Origin: Bradyrhizobium sp. CCGUVB1N3 | GTDB taxonomy: Bacteria; Pseudomonadota; Alphaproteobacteria; Rhizobiales; Xanthobacteraceae | Reading direction: 5' to 3' | NCBI RefSeq assembly: GCF_024199925.1 | Contig: NZ_JANADR010000001.1 | Location: 2,976,001-3,040,000 of the forward strand | DNA length: 64,000 nucleotides | Notes under the pieces: generated by a model | The model's database searches: none | Told to the model about the DNA's origin: nothing | The model's input: only the letters and a program-made list of their open reading frames with translations | Shown here: positions 48,216 to 57,282 of the stretch, piece after piece | Layout: every line of letters begins with the position of its first letter | Position numbering within the stretch: position 1 is the stretch's first letter | Made by a program: the position numbers and the translations under genes

Positions 48216-49913
48216 ATGCGCCGCGCGTCGAAAGCCGCAGCCAGCCTGACCTTCTGCGCGATCGTGTTGTCCGTGAGCGGCGGATCGTCGGCAGCGGACG
48301 AGGCGTTTCAAGGCGCCTGCGCGAGCCTTTCGGGACGAACGATCCCGGCTCGCCTGATCGGGTTGCCTAGCGGAGAGGCCACCGTCACGTCGGCAAGCTT
48401 CACGCCGGCAGCACCGGCCAAGGCGGCAGCTCCCGCGACGCCGGACTTCTGCAAGGTGACGGGCACCATTGCGCCGGTCGATCCGGCTGCGCAACTGATC
48501 AACTTTCAGCTCAACCTGCCCGCCGCGTGGAACGGCAAGCTCCTGCAATATGGCGGCGGCGGTTACAACGGCACCCTGGTGAGCGGCCTTGCGCCGCTGC
48601 GCGACGCGGCCCCCGACGATGTCCTGCCGCTGACGCGCGGCTATGCCACTCTCGGCACCGATTCCGGGCACCAGGCCGCGAGCTTTGCGCCCGATCGCAT
48701 CGGTCAGTTCGGCCTCAACGACGAGATGCTGACCAATTACGGCTATGCCTCCTACAAGAAGGTGCGCGATGTCGCCGTCGCGCTGACCGGCGCGCTCTAT
48801 CGGAAACGGCCCGCCAAAATCTATTATTTCGGCGGCTCAGAGGGCGGCCGCGAGGGTCTTACGATAGCCCAGCGTTTCCCGGCTGATTATGACGGGATCG
48901 TCAGCGTGGTGCCGGTGGTGCAGCTCTCGATGCTGTTCCAGTCCTACATCCCGAATAATGTGCCGCAATTCAAAGGCGGCTGGCTCAACCCAGCCAAGAG
49001 CGAGACGCTTGCAAAATTCGTCGCCAATGCCTGTGACGAACTCGACGGCTTGCGCGACGGCATCGTCGGCAACTATCTCGCCTGCCAGCCGAAGGTGAAC
49101 GTGCAGGCGCTGCGCTGCCCGCAAGGCGCCGATACGGGCGATGACTGCCTGTCTGACGCGCAGATCACAGCGGTTCAGACCGTGCATGCATCGCATCCGT
49201 TTCCGCTTGCGATGGCGAACGGCATCACGACCTATCCGCAATCGCTTTACGGCAACGAGACCACACCGGACCCGCAGCGGATGACCATGACGCGTTGGGT
49301 CATGGGCACGGCGGCGCCGACCGAGCAACTCGATGTCGCCACGGTGTCGCAGCAATGGCTCTACGGCAGCAATGCCGTGCGCTTCCTCCTGACGCGTGAC
49401 GAGAAGTTTGACGTGCGCACCTATCGTCCAGAAGACTTTCGGGCCCGCGTCGAGGAGGTGTCGAAGATCCTCGATTCCACCGATCCGGACCTGACGGCTT
49501 TCTTCGCCCATGGCGGCAAGCTGATCCTGCGCGAGAACATGGCCGACCTCGCCCAAAGCCCGCTCGCTGGAATCAACTATTTCCAGTCGGTCGTGGCGCG
49601 GCTTGGCGGGGCGACGGTCGAGGCTTCAGCACGGCTTTACGTCTCGCCCGGCTCGACACATACGGGACACGGCACAAGCGTGCTGGACGGCTCCGCGATC
49701 CCGACCATGGTCGACCTGCTCGAACCGCTCGACCGCTGGGCGAGCGATGGCGTCGCGCCGGCCGACGCACTGGTCCAGACGTCGAAGGAGCCTGCCCCGC
49801 CCTTCGCGCTGAAAGCCGCCCGGCCGATGTGCCGCTATCCGAACTACCCGCACTATGTCGGCGGCGACAAGGCGGTAGCCGAAAGCTACATCTGCAAGAT
49901 ATCGACGCTGTGA
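48216..49913 (+). CDS. Secreted tannase/feruloyl-esterase-family hydrolase
   Basis: A 565-residue exported serine esterase. The ATG at 48216 has GAGG seven bases upstream and starts a signal peptide (MRRASKAAASLTFCAIVLSVSGG). The nucleophile lies in YYFGGSEGGREG; the family Asp and His are expected in the late stretches around LRENMADLAQSP and SPGSTHTGHG. It has the paired cysteines of this family. It cleaves esters of phenolic acids, probably from plant material. An ATG at 48168 is an alternative start. Confidence 0.85.
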   Translation: MRRASKAAASLTFCAIVLSVSGGSSAADEAFQGACASLSGRTIPARLIGLPSGEATVTSASFTPAAPAKAAAPATPDFCKVTGTIAPVDPAAQLINFQLNLPAAWNGKLLQYGGGGYNGTLVSGLAPLRDAAPDDVLPLTRGYATLGTDSGHQAASFAPDRIGQFGLNDEMLTNYGYASYKKVRDVAVALTGALYRKRPAKIYYFGGSEGGREGLTIAQRFPADYDGIVSVVPVVQLSMLFQSYIPNNVPQFKGGWLNPAKSETLAKFVANACDELDGLRDGIVGNYLACQPKVNVQALRCPQGADTGDDCLSDAQITAVQTVHASHPFPLAMANGITTYPQSLYGNETTPDPQRMTMTRWVMGTAAPTEQLDVATVSQQWLYGSNAVRFLLTRDEKFDVRTYRPEDFRARVEEVSKILDSTDPDLTAFFAHGGKLILRENMADLAQSPLAGINYFQSVVARLGGATVEASARLYVSPGSTHTGHGTSVLDGSAIPTMVDLLEPLDRWASDGVAPADALVQTSKEPAPPFALKAARPMCRYPNYPHYVGGDKAVAESYICKISTL

Positions 49914-49919
49914 CAAATG

Positions 49920-49942
49920 GCGGGCGGCGATCGACCGCCCGC
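49920..49942 (+). terminator. Hairpin after the tannase-family gene
   Basis: GCGGGCGG-N7-CCGCCCGC, an 8-bp G/C stem six bases after the stop codon, followed by a pyrimidine-rich stretch CCTTCTCATTCT. Confidence 0.6.
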
Positions 49943-49992
49943 GCCTTCTCATTCTAAGGCTCGTAACACTGACGCCGGCGCTCTACCTGGCG

Positions 49993-50033
49993 TTGACGCA
50001 AAGTTTGCATACGCATATGCTACATCGTGTAGC
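49993..50033 (+). promoter_or_regulatory. Sigma-70-like promoter with overlapping operator for the S9 peptidase
   Basis: TTGACG (49993) and TATGCT (50016) are 17 bases apart. The inverted repeat GCTACA-TCG-TGTAGC (50019-50033) starts inside the -10 box and covers the expected start point, the position of a repressor site. The leader to the ATG is about 48 bases. Confidence 0.5.
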
Positions 50034-50075
50034 GCTACCTAACGTGACGCCCGCCCGAACCACGAGAGACGCCAG

Positions 50076-52007
50076 ATGTCACCTCGTCCCCTGATCCCGC
50101 GCCGGAAGCTGTTCGGTAATCCAACCTACGTCGGCGCCAAGTTGTCGCCGGATGGTCAATTGCTGTCCTGGCTCGCCCCTGTCGACGGCGTCCTCAACAT
50201 CTGGGTGTCGCCGGTCGACAACATTGCGGCAGGCCAGCCCGTGACGCGCACCAGGGGCAGGCCGATCAACTGGCAGGATTGGAGTCCGGACGGTCGCCAC
50301 ATCATGTTCCTCAACGACGAGAACGGTGACGAGAATTTGCACCTCTTCGTCGTCGATCCCTACACTCTGGAGCTCAGGGATCTCACGCCCTTCGCCAATG
50401 TCCGTGCGTTGCCGACCTACTGGTCGCACGTCGTCCCCGACAAGGTCGTGATCGGTCTGAACGATCGCGACGTGCGATGGCACGACGTCTTCCTGCTCGA
50501 CCTCACAACCGGCGAACGCTCCCTGGTATGGGAAAATCGCCAGGAGTTCGACTACGTCGGGCTCGACTGGCAATTAAGGCCGCGCCACGCCCGCAGCAAC
50601 GCGCCCGATGGTGGTACGCGGCTTTGGCGCATCCACGACGGGAAGGCGACGCATTGGCGCGACGTCCCGTTCGAGGCTTATGCGAGTACGCGGCTCTGGA
50701 CGTTCGATGCTAGCGGCAACCACCTCCACATGAGCTCGAGCCTGGAGCATGACAAGTCGGCGCTGATCCGGATCGACTGGTCAACGGGGGAAGAGCGCGT
50801 CCTGTTCAGGAGCGACCACGCCGACGTGACCGGCGCCATCTTCAACGCCCGAACATTCGCGCCGGAAGCGGTTTGCATCGATCCCGGCCGGCAGGAATGG
50901 ACGGCCTTGACGCCGGCAGTGACGAGCGAACTCGACCTGATCCATGCGAAGCTTCCCGGGCATGCATTTCACCTCGAGAGCCAGAGCAATGACGGTCGTC
51001 GGTGGATCGTGGGAAGTCATGCACCGGAGCAGCCGGTCACCTATCATCTCCTCGACCGCGACAAGCAGTCTCTCACCGAGCTGTTCACGGCGCGACCGGA
51101 GCTGAAGCCGTACCGCCTCGCGCCGATGCAGGCGGTGCAGGGCAAGTCGCGCGACGGCCTCACCCTGGTCTCATACCTAACTCTGCCGGCCAATATCGAG
51201 GGCGACCGCCCGCCCCGGCCGCTGCCGATGGTCCTCATCGTCCACGGTGGTCCCTGGGGCCGCGATATCTATGGCTATCGCCGCGATCATCAGTGGCTGG
51301 CCGATCGTGGCTACGCCGTCCTCTCGGTCAACTATCGGGGATCGACGGGCTTCGGCAAGGCGTTCGTCGCCGCCAGCGAAAAAGAGCATGCGCGAAAGAT
51401 GCATGACGATCTCATCGACATGGTCGACTGGGCAATCGCGGAAGGCATCGCGCAAAAGGACAAGGTCGCGATCTTCGGAGTGTCCTACGGGGGCCTGGCC
51501 TCGTTCATCGGCGCGACCTTCACGCCGGAGGTGTTCTGTTGCTCGGTGCCGGTGGTCGGCATCTCCAACCTGCAAACGCTGCTGGAATCGATGCCGCCCT
51601 ATTGGGCCGGTTTCGCGGAATTCATGTATCGCAGCTACGGAGATCCCCGCACCGAGGAAGGCCGCAAGCTGCTCGCCGAACGTTCACCGATCAACAAGGT
51701 CGACAACATCAAGAAGCCGATGCTGATCTTCCATGGTGCCAACGACGTGCGGTGCAAGGTGGCCGAAAGCGATACCATCGCCGCCGCCATGCAGGCCAAG
51801 AACATTCCGGTGACCTACATCGTCTATCCCGACGAGGGACACGGATTCCAGAAGCCTCCCAATCAGCTGTCCCACCTTGCAATTGCCGAGGCCTTTCTGG
51901 CGCGGCATCTCGGTGGCGCCTGCGAACCGGTCGGGCATGATTTTGAAGGCTCAAGTCACGAGGTTCGGGCCGGCGCCGATATTCTGACGGATTTGGGCGT
52001 CGCCTGA
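50076..52007 (+). CDS. Prolyl-oligopeptidase-family serine peptidase (S9)
   Basis: A 643-residue enzyme with a beta-propeller (about 1-370; repeated WSPDG-like strands such as AKLSPDGQLLSW) and an alpha/beta hydrolase domain (about 380-620). The nucleophile motif is GVSYGG; the Asp is in FHGANDVRC and the His in DEGHGF. The C-terminal part is of the acylaminoacyl-peptidase type. No signal peptide, so it works on small peptides in the cytoplasm. It has its own promoter region. Confidence 0.87.
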   Translation: MSPRPLIPRRKLFGNPTYVGAKLSPDGQLLSWLAPVDGVLNIWVSPVDNIAAGQPVTRTRGRPINWQDWSPDGRHIMFLNDENGDENLHLFVVDPYTLELRDLTPFANVRALPTYWSHVVPDKVVIGLNDRDVRWHDVFLLDLTTGERSLVWENRQEFDYVGLDWQLRPRHARSNAPDGGTRLWRIHDGKATHWRDVPFEAYASTRLWTFDASGNHLHMSSSLEHDKSALIRIDWSTGEERVLFRSDHADVTGAIFNARTFAPEAVCIDPGRQEWTALTPAVTSELDLIHAKLPGHAFHLESQSNDGRRWIVGSHAPEQPVTYHLLDRDKQSLTELFTARPELKPYRLAPMQAVQGKSRDGLTLVSYLTLPANIEGDRPPRPLPMVLIVHGGPWGRDIYGYRRDHQWLADRGYAVLSVNYRGSTGFGKAFVAASEKEHARKMHDDLIDMVDWAIAEGIAQKDKVAIFGVSYGGLASFIGATFTPEVFCCSVPVVGISNLQTLLESMPPYWAGFAEFMYRSYGDPRTEEGRKLLAERSPINKVDNIKKPMLIFHGANDVRCKVAESDTIAAAMQAKNIPVTYIVYPDEGHGFQKPPNQLSHLAIAEAFLARHLGGACEPVGHDFEGSSHEVRAGADILTDLGVA

Positions 52008-52019
52008 CACAGGCCTCGG

Positions 52020-52112
52020 CTGATCGTCACCTTCCCGGCATTGCTGCTCACGGCGTTAGCCCAGCGGCAGATCGTCGCCGGATTCACCGCAGGTGCCGTC
52101 AAGGGCGGATGA
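52020..52112 (+). pseudogene. 93-bp relic of a permease gene 3' end
   Basis: Aligns without gaps to the last 93 bases of permease 2 (47986-48078), with about 77 identical bases. It stays in frame and ends in TGA at the same place; the reading LLLTALAQRQIVAGFTAGAV differs little from LLLTVVAQRQIVAGLTAGAV. Most differences are silent or conservative, so the two copies diverged as working genes before this one was cut. Confidence 0.75.
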
Positions 52113-52131
52113 CCTCTCCTCACCCTGCCCC

Positions 52132-53310
52132 CTATGACGCGCGGTTGAGAAAGATCGGCAGACCGCGCTTGCTGGAGTAGATGGGACGGTAGCGCTCCGT
52201 GTTGTATGTGCTGGCGACGTCCAGCTTGCGCGGCCCGAGCTTGACGTCAGGGATCGGCACGAGGTCGTAGCGGCCTTCCACCAGCGCCGACATCAGGCCG
52301 GTCTTGCCTTCCAGCATTGCATCGAACGCCATGTTACCGAAGGTCAGGGCTACGAGCTTGTCGATAAAGTCCGGATCCCCCGACCGAAGGTCGTAGGTGA
52401 GGTCGGAGGTCATCGTCTGCTCGCCAGTCCGCCGCTTGATCTCATCGGCGAGCGCTTCGGCCACGTTGGCCTTCTTGCGGTGACCGTAGGGATCAGGCTC
52501 GCCATATTCCTGCGGCTTGTAGCCTTCCCACTCGGCGCCCTCGCTGAGCACGATCAGCGCGTAGTTGCTTGGATTGGCCCGCTTCTCCTCGAGCAGCAAC
52601 GCGATCAGCTTGTCGAGATTGATCTTGTACTCCGGGATGACGCACCGTATCGAGGTTGCGTACGCGGTGTAGAGCGCGGTAAATCCGGCATCGCGGCCAA
52701 AGACGCGAAAAATACCTATCCGCTCGTGCGAGCCGACGGTGGTGCGCTGCCGTTGGATGGCATCGCTGGCGCGGGTGATCGCGGTCGAGAAGCCGATGCA
52801 GTACTCGGTGTTGCGGACGTCGTTGTCCATCGTCTTCGGGATGGCGATAATCTTGACGCCGAGATCGCTGAGCTTGGCCGCATAACTGAGCGTGTCGTCG
52901 CCACCAATGGCGATCAGATGCTCGATGCCGAGTCCCGAAAGGTTCGCCAGCACCTGGCCGGTGAGGTCCCACGTCTTGGTTCCCTTGGTACTCAGGGAAG
53001 CCGGAAGGTCGCTGCCGACGAGATGATCGGGCAGCTCTTGCATTTTTGACGGATTGGTGCGGCTCGTGTGCAGCACTGTGCCGCCGCGCCGATCGATGGT
53101 GCGCGTGTTTTCGCGATTCAGGGGCATGAGGTAGTGGGACCTGCTGTCCGCATCCTCGAGGTTGAGGTGCGTCAAAGCCTCCCAACCTCGGCGGAGACCG
53201 ACAACCTCGATGTCGTTCTCGCTACCGCGATAAGTCACGCTCTTGATGACGGCGTTGAGGCCGGAGACGTCGCCGCCACCCGTGAGAATGCCGATGCGTT
53301 TTCTCGCCAA
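52132..53310 (-). CDS. pfp: 6-phosphofructokinase, PPi-dependent type by motif
   Basis: A 392-residue enzyme that interconverts fructose 6-phosphate and fructose 1,6-bisphosphate. GGDDT (136-140) and PKTMDND (158-164) have Asp and Lys at the two positions that mark pyrophosphate-dependent enzymes; ATP enzymes have GGDGS and PGTIDND. The N-terminal GGGDVSGLNA is a variant of the usual GGDAPGMNA. TTG 53310 follows GGGAGG by five bases. It lies 50 bases after the FBP aldolase/phosphatase gene. Confidence 0.83.
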   Translation of the reverse strand: MARKRIGILTGGGDVSGLNAVIKSVTYRGSENDIEVVGLRRGWEALTHLNLEDADSRSHYLMPLNRENTRTIDRRGGTVLHTSRTNPSKMQELPDHLVGSDLPASLSTKGTKTWDLTGQVLANLSGLGIEHLIAIGGDDTLSYAAKLSDLGVKIIAIPKTMDNDVRNTEYCIGFSTAITRASDAIQRQRTTVGSHERIGIFRVFGRDAGFTALYTAYATSIRCVIPEYKINLDKLIALLLEEKRANPSNYALIVLSEGAEWEGYKPQEYGEPDPYGHRKKANVAEALADEIKRRTGEQTMTSDLTYDLRSGDPDFIDKLVALTFGNMAFDAMLEGKTGLMSALVEGRYDLVPIPDVKLGPRKLDVASTYNTERYRPIYSSKRGLPIFLNRAS

Positions 53311-53360
53311 GCCGACCTCCCAACGTTAGCATGTCGCCATCATGCACAGAGTAGCGTTCT

Positions 53361-54506
53361 CTACTCGGCCGCCTCCGGCTTGCGCTCCTCGCGCAGCCGA
53401 AAACGCTTCAGCAAACCAGACACGGTATCGCGGAAGCCGCCATACTCCAGCTCGGAATAGGGCAGCATCGCGGCACCGGACCAGCCCTGGCTGCGCATCT
53501 CGATTGCCTTGCTCTGGGCTCGCCGGCGGACTTCGTCCCACGCCGGGTTGTCGAAGAAATCGGTGTGCGACTCCGAGAATCGGCCGTCCTTGTCGATCGA
53601 AAAGCCGGCACAGGAAACGATCGGCAGGCAGTACATGCCCGTCACCGGTGTGTTGAGCGGCACCGGCATGAGCGGCATCACGTGCGAGCCTCGCGCATCG
53701 CCGCCTACGAAATGCGCCTTGGCGAACGGCGAGACGATTTCTTCGGGCGCCGGGAAAATCCCCTGGTTCCTGACGATCGCGACTGGATCGTCCTTGCCGG
53801 TGTACTTGCCCGCGATCGCGTGAAGACGCTGCGCCGAAACAGCGACGACAACCTCGTCATATGTTCGAGAAACGATGCGATCGATCCCAAAGCGCTCATT
53901 GTCGCGAAGGAGCGCGGCAATGTGGTAGCCGTCCGCCGGGGCGTCGAGTTCGATGATGCTGTCGCCTGCCGTGTGGTCCATGTCGATGACATGGAAACGG
54001 AAACCTTTGATCATCGGGGGCAGCATCAGCCCGGCGCAATACATGGGATCGGCGAAGGCGAGGTAGAGCGGCAGGTTGTACGCGCCGGGGCCGCATTTGT
54101 CGGCGGCGAACACCATGAAGGACTCCGCGGGCCTTGAATCCGAGAGGCTGTGGTTGAAGCTGAGCTCCGCGACGGCCGGTCCGGCGCCGCGAATGTTTCC
54201 GGAAGGCGCGTCGACGAGAAGATCCTGGCCGGCGCCGTAGAGCCCGGAGGTTTTCGCGACCGACGTAGCCGCAAGGAACGTATTCCATGCAAATTGATGG
54301 ACCGCGGCGCTCCCCTCACCCTTTGTGTGCGTCATGATGATCGCGATGTCGTCGCCGGTATGGCAGACGAAACTGTCGATCAGAAGGCCTTTGTCGACCG
54401 CCTGAGCGGCTTCGCCGATGACGGTCGCCATCATGAGGGAAGACGGTTGCGTATGCCCGCCGACAGAGCCAACGTCAGCCTTGATGACCGAAAGAGTGAG
54501 TCTCAT
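53361..54506 (-). CDS. Fructose-1,6-bisphosphate aldolase/phosphatase (archaeal type V)
   Basis: A 381-residue protein of the bifunctional archaeal-type family, which makes fructose 6-phosphate from triose phosphates in one enzyme. It begins MRLTLSVIKADVGSVGGH (first metal site) and keeps CHTGDDIAIIMTH. The pair Tyr235/Lys238 in GKYTGKDDP has the same spacing as the aldolase Tyr and Schiff-base Lys of the Thermoproteus enzyme. The ATG at 54506 has GGGAGG seven bases upstream and fits the family start better than 54512. It is first in a two-gene operon with pfp. Confidence 0.88.
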   Translation of the reverse strand: MRLTLSVIKADVGSVGGHTQPSSLMMATVIGEAAQAVDKGLLIDSFVCHTGDDIAIIMTHTKGEGSAAVHQFAWNTFLAATSVAKTSGLYGAGQDLLVDAPSGNIRGAGPAVAELSFNHSLSDSRPAESFMVFAADKCGPGAYNLPLYLAFADPMYCAGLMLPPMIKGFRFHVIDMDHTAGDSIIELDAPADGYHIAALLRDNERFGIDRIVSRTYDEVVVAVSAQRLHAIAGKYTGKDDPVAIVRNQGIFPAPEEIVSPFAKAHFVGGDARGSHVMPLMPVPLNTPVTGMYCLPIVSCAGFSIDKDGRFSESHTDFFDNPAWDEVRRRAQSKAIEMRSQGWSGAAMLPYSELEYGGFRDTVSGLLKRFRLREERKPEAAE

Positions 54507-54512
54507 GAGCAT

Positions 54513-54804
54513 CCCTCCCAGGCGCAGGTTAGCGCGTCAGCCTCTGCGCTTGCTGCGCCGGGGCGACGGCGCTGCTCATACGCAAAAAAGAACGTCCGGT
54601 GCTGCGTTAGGTTCCACGATGCCGCCTTGCTCGAAAAGCCCGGGCCGATCCGGTAGCTGGCATCATCAATCCACCTTGGGACTCGCGGCAGATGCGATAG
54701 GATAAGTGGCAGATGCGCCATCATCTGCTGCGGTGCAGGGTTCTGTGTTGTGCCCCAAAAAGCGGCGCGCGTGGGGAAGCTTCCGACTTGACGTGAAAAG
54801 AAAT
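54513..54804. other. Intergenic region with no recognised gene
   Basis: The region upstream of the FBP aldolase/phosphatase should hold its promoter. I see no convincing box, repeat or small gene. The end of the gap holds the terminator listed at 54805. Confidence 0.4.
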
Positions 54805-54833
54805 CGGCCGGGTAGCGTGACACCACCCGGCCG
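54805..54833 (-). terminator. Rho-independent terminator of the NCS2/hydrolase operon
   Basis: CGGCCGGGT and ACCCGGCCG form a 9-bp stem with an 11-base loop; on the - strand it is followed by ATTTCTTTT. It lies 21 bases after the permease stop. Confidence 0.78.
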
Positions 54834-54854
54834 CAACCAAAGTTTCGTTCGAAG

Positions 54855-56522
54855 TTACTCCGCCGGCGCCGCCGACATTTCGGGATGCGCGGCGTAGTGC
54901 TCGCCGGTCGCAAGCTTACCGAGCGCGAACAAGCCGGCCGCCATTACGGCATAGGAGAGCGCGACTGCCGGCGTGACGCCGAAGCCGCCGCCGATGCCGA
55001 CGGCCTCGCCATGCATGAAGCCGAAATAGGTCAGGACCGCGCCGACCAGCGCGAAGGCTGACGCCTTCTCGAAGTCGCGCTCGATGATGAAGACGCCGAT
55101 CGCACCGAGGATGAGGCCGGCGAGGATCGAGCCGCCGCCCATCACCTCGAGGCCGTGATAGAACACGCCTTGCTGCGGCAGTGCGGCGATCGCAGCTAGC
55201 TTCACGGCATCCGCCTTGTCGGCGGCCATGCCGCCGACGGTCGCGGCCGCCGTCATGGTGGAAGACAGCATCGTGTCGATCTGGAGTTTTGCCCAGGCCG
55301 CCAGATGCGGCGTCAGCGCCAGCACGATCGCCGGCGCATGCTTGACTGGCGTCGTCTGGAACGCCTGCGCGCCGATCAGCATGCCGATATAGAGCAGGAT
55401 CGGCGAGATCGCGACGACAGGCACCAGCGCCAGCAGCACCGAGATGATTCCGAACCAGGACAACACGACGACCATCACGCCGGTCGCGGCGGAATAGCCG
55501 ATGCGGCCGCCCATCGCCTTCCAGCCGGGATGGCCGATATAGACCGCGTTGATGAAGGGATTGCCCATCAGGCAGCCGATCAGGCTGACGACGCCGTCGG
55601 CAGTGAGAACGCGCGTGGTCGGATATTCGTCTCCGGCGGCTTCCGCGCTCTCGACATTGTCCATGGCCTCGACGAGGTCATAGATGCCGAAGGGAATCGC
55701 GGTGACGAGGATCACGCCGAGGAATTCGAAGCCGGAGAACACGTAGCCCACGGCGGGAAGCGGCACCGAGAAGCCGAAATTCGCGAAGGCATCGCCGACG
55801 CCCTTCACGCTCAATCCGCCGAGACCAAGCCCGAACAGGTTCGAGCCCCAGGCGATGATCATGCCGACCGCGATCGCGACGAGGCCGGCCGGAATGCCGC
55901 GCGGATATTTCACGCCGCCGAACCAGCTCACCAGGATGATGGCGAAGCAGACCAGACCGATCTGCGGCGTCATGTACATCTCTAGCGCCGGCCGCATCGA
56001 GATGAAGGTGACGGAAACGCCCGCGAGCGTGCCGAGCAGCGCCGCGCGCGGCGTGATCCTGCGGATGAACGGCGCGATGAAGCCGCCGATCATCAGGATG
56101 AAACTCTGGAAGAACACCCAGACGAGGCCAGCCGACCAGCCCTTCAGGGGATCGCCGGTCTTGATCGTGATCGGCAGCATGATCACGAAGGTGACGATGA
56201 ACATGTGCGGCACGCTGACGCCCGAGGGCAGTGCGCAGACGTCGCTGCGACCGGTCTTCTGCGCCAGGCGGTAGGCGAGGAAGGCATAGTAGAAGGTCGA
56301 CAGACACATCATCAGCCCGAGCGCGGGCAGGATGCGGCCGAACACCAGGCTGTCGGGCATCTTCAGCACGAAGCGCAGCAGGCCCGTGAGCACCAGCATG
56401 TTGACGAGGATGTTGGTGCCGAAGCCGAAAAACGCGTTCCAGTCGCCCGGTGTCCATAGTGCGGGCTTGAATTCGGGCTTATTGATCTCAGATTTGCCGG
56501 CCGTCCCTGTCAATGTGCTCAT
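54855..56522 (-). CDS. NCS2/AzgA-like nucleobase permease
   Basis: A 555-residue membrane protein with about 12-14 helices of the uracil/xanthine/hypoxanthine permease superfamily (VSVPHMFIVTFVIMLP, FEFLGVILVTAIPFGIYDLVEAMDNVESA). AGGGG lies six bases before the ATG. It starts nine bases after a hydrolase of the biuret/ureide type, so its substrate is probably a small cyclic or linear nitrogen compound. Confidence 0.78.
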   Translation of the reverse strand: MSTLTGTAGKSEINKPEFKPALWTPGDWNAFFGFGTNILVNMLVLTGLLRFVLKMPDSLVFGRILPALGLMMCLSTFYYAFLAYRLAQKTGRSDVCALPSGVSVPHMFIVTFVIMLPITIKTGDPLKGWSAGLVWVFFQSFILMIGGFIAPFIRRITPRAALLGTLAGVSVTFISMRPALEMYMTPQIGLVCFAIILVSWFGGVKYPRGIPAGLVAIAVGMIIAWGSNLFGLGLGGLSVKGVGDAFANFGFSVPLPAVGYVFSGFEFLGVILVTAIPFGIYDLVEAMDNVESAEAAGDEYPTTRVLTADGVVSLIGCLMGNPFINAVYIGHPGWKAMGGRIGYSAATGVMVVVLSWFGIISVLLALVPVVAISPILLYIGMLIGAQAFQTTPVKHAPAIVLALTPHLAAWAKLQIDTMLSSTMTAAATVGGMAADKADAVKLAAIAALPQQGVFYHGLEVMGGGSILAGLILGAIGVFIIERDFEKASAFALVGAVLTYFGFMHGEAVGIGGGFGVTPAVALSYAVMAAGLFALGKLATGEHYAAHPEMSAAPAE

Positions 56523-56531
56523 GTCGTACCC

Positions 56532-57230
56532 CTATGTGGTCGAAGTCTTCAACGCCTCCAGTACTGCGGCCGAGCTCGCGACCCAGCCGAAGATTCCGCC
56601 CTGGGCCTTGATCATCCTCAGGCCCATCTCGTGAAACTCGGGGAAGTAGGATGCGCAGCCGTCCGAGATGACGACGCAGCGATAGCCGCGGTCATTGGCT
56701 TCGCGCACGGTGGTGTTGACACAGACCTCCGTCGTGACGCCGCACACCAGGAGATTTTCGATGCCGTATTTCTCCAGGACGTCGCTGAGCTCGGTGGCGT
56801 AGAACGCGCCCTTGCCGGGTTTGTCGATGACGATCTCGCTGTCGAGCGGATAGAGCTCGGGGATGATGTCGTGGCCAGCCTCGCCGCGGATCAGGATGCG
56901 GCCCATCGGGCCGGGATCGCCGATGCGAAGGCTCGGCGCGCCGCGCTCGACCTTCGCAGGCGGCGCGTCGGAGAGATCGGGCAGATGGCCTTCACGCGTG
57001 TGGATGACCAGCATACCGCTATCGCGCGCCATCGCCAGCACGGCGCCGATCGGCTTCACCGCACGGGCGAGCTGGCTGACGTCGTTGCCGAGCGTCTCGC
57101 CGAAGCCGCCGGGCTCCATGAAGTCGCGCTGCATGTCGATGATGAGAAGCGCAGTGGTCGACCAGTCGAGCTTGATCGGCTCGGGCTCAGCATCGATGAC
57201 GCCAAGTGTCGGCTTCGCTGAGTTCAACAT
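56532..57230 (-). CDS. Isochorismatase-fold cysteine hydrolase, biuret-hydrolase-like
   Basis: A 232-residue amidohydrolase with the triad Asp32 (IIDMQRDF), Lys137 (IDKPGKGAF) and Cys170 ([11 protein letters not shown]). The 33-residue spacing Lys-Cys is that of biuret hydrolase BiuH and also of RutB. Stretches such as [21 protein letters not shown] and [17 protein letters not shown] resemble BiuH closely from memory. It would release ammonia from biuret or a related ureide. A consensus sigma-54 promoter lies directly upstream. The exact substrate is inference. Confidence 0.75.
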   Translation of the reverse strand: MLNSAKPTLGVIDAEPEPIKLDWSTTALLIIDMQRDFMEPGGFGETLGNDVSQLARAVKPIGAVLAMARDSGMLVIHTREGHLPDLSDAPPAKVERGAPSLRIGDPGPMGRILIRGEAGHDIIPELYPLDSEIVIDKPGKGAFYATELSDVLEKYGIENLLVCGVTTEVCVNTTVREANDRGYRCVVISDGCASYFPEFHEMGLRMIKAQGGIFGWVASSAAVLEALKTSTT

Positions 57231-57266
57231 GCACGCCCCTCGCGAGAACTCCTGTCAGGGGAGTTC

Positions 57267-57282
57267 TGCAAGCGCCGTGCCA
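57267..57282 (-). promoter_or_regulatory. Consensus sigma-54 promoter of the hydrolase/permease operon
   Basis: The - strand reads TGGCACG-GCGC-TTGCA, a full match to TGGCACG-N4-TTGCW. Transcription would begin about 26 bases before the ATG. The inverted repeat ATTGT-GT-ACAAT (57282-57293) touches its upstream end. RpoN control fits nitrogen scavenging. The remaining gap to 57557 holds the repeat at 57436. Confidence 0.78.
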
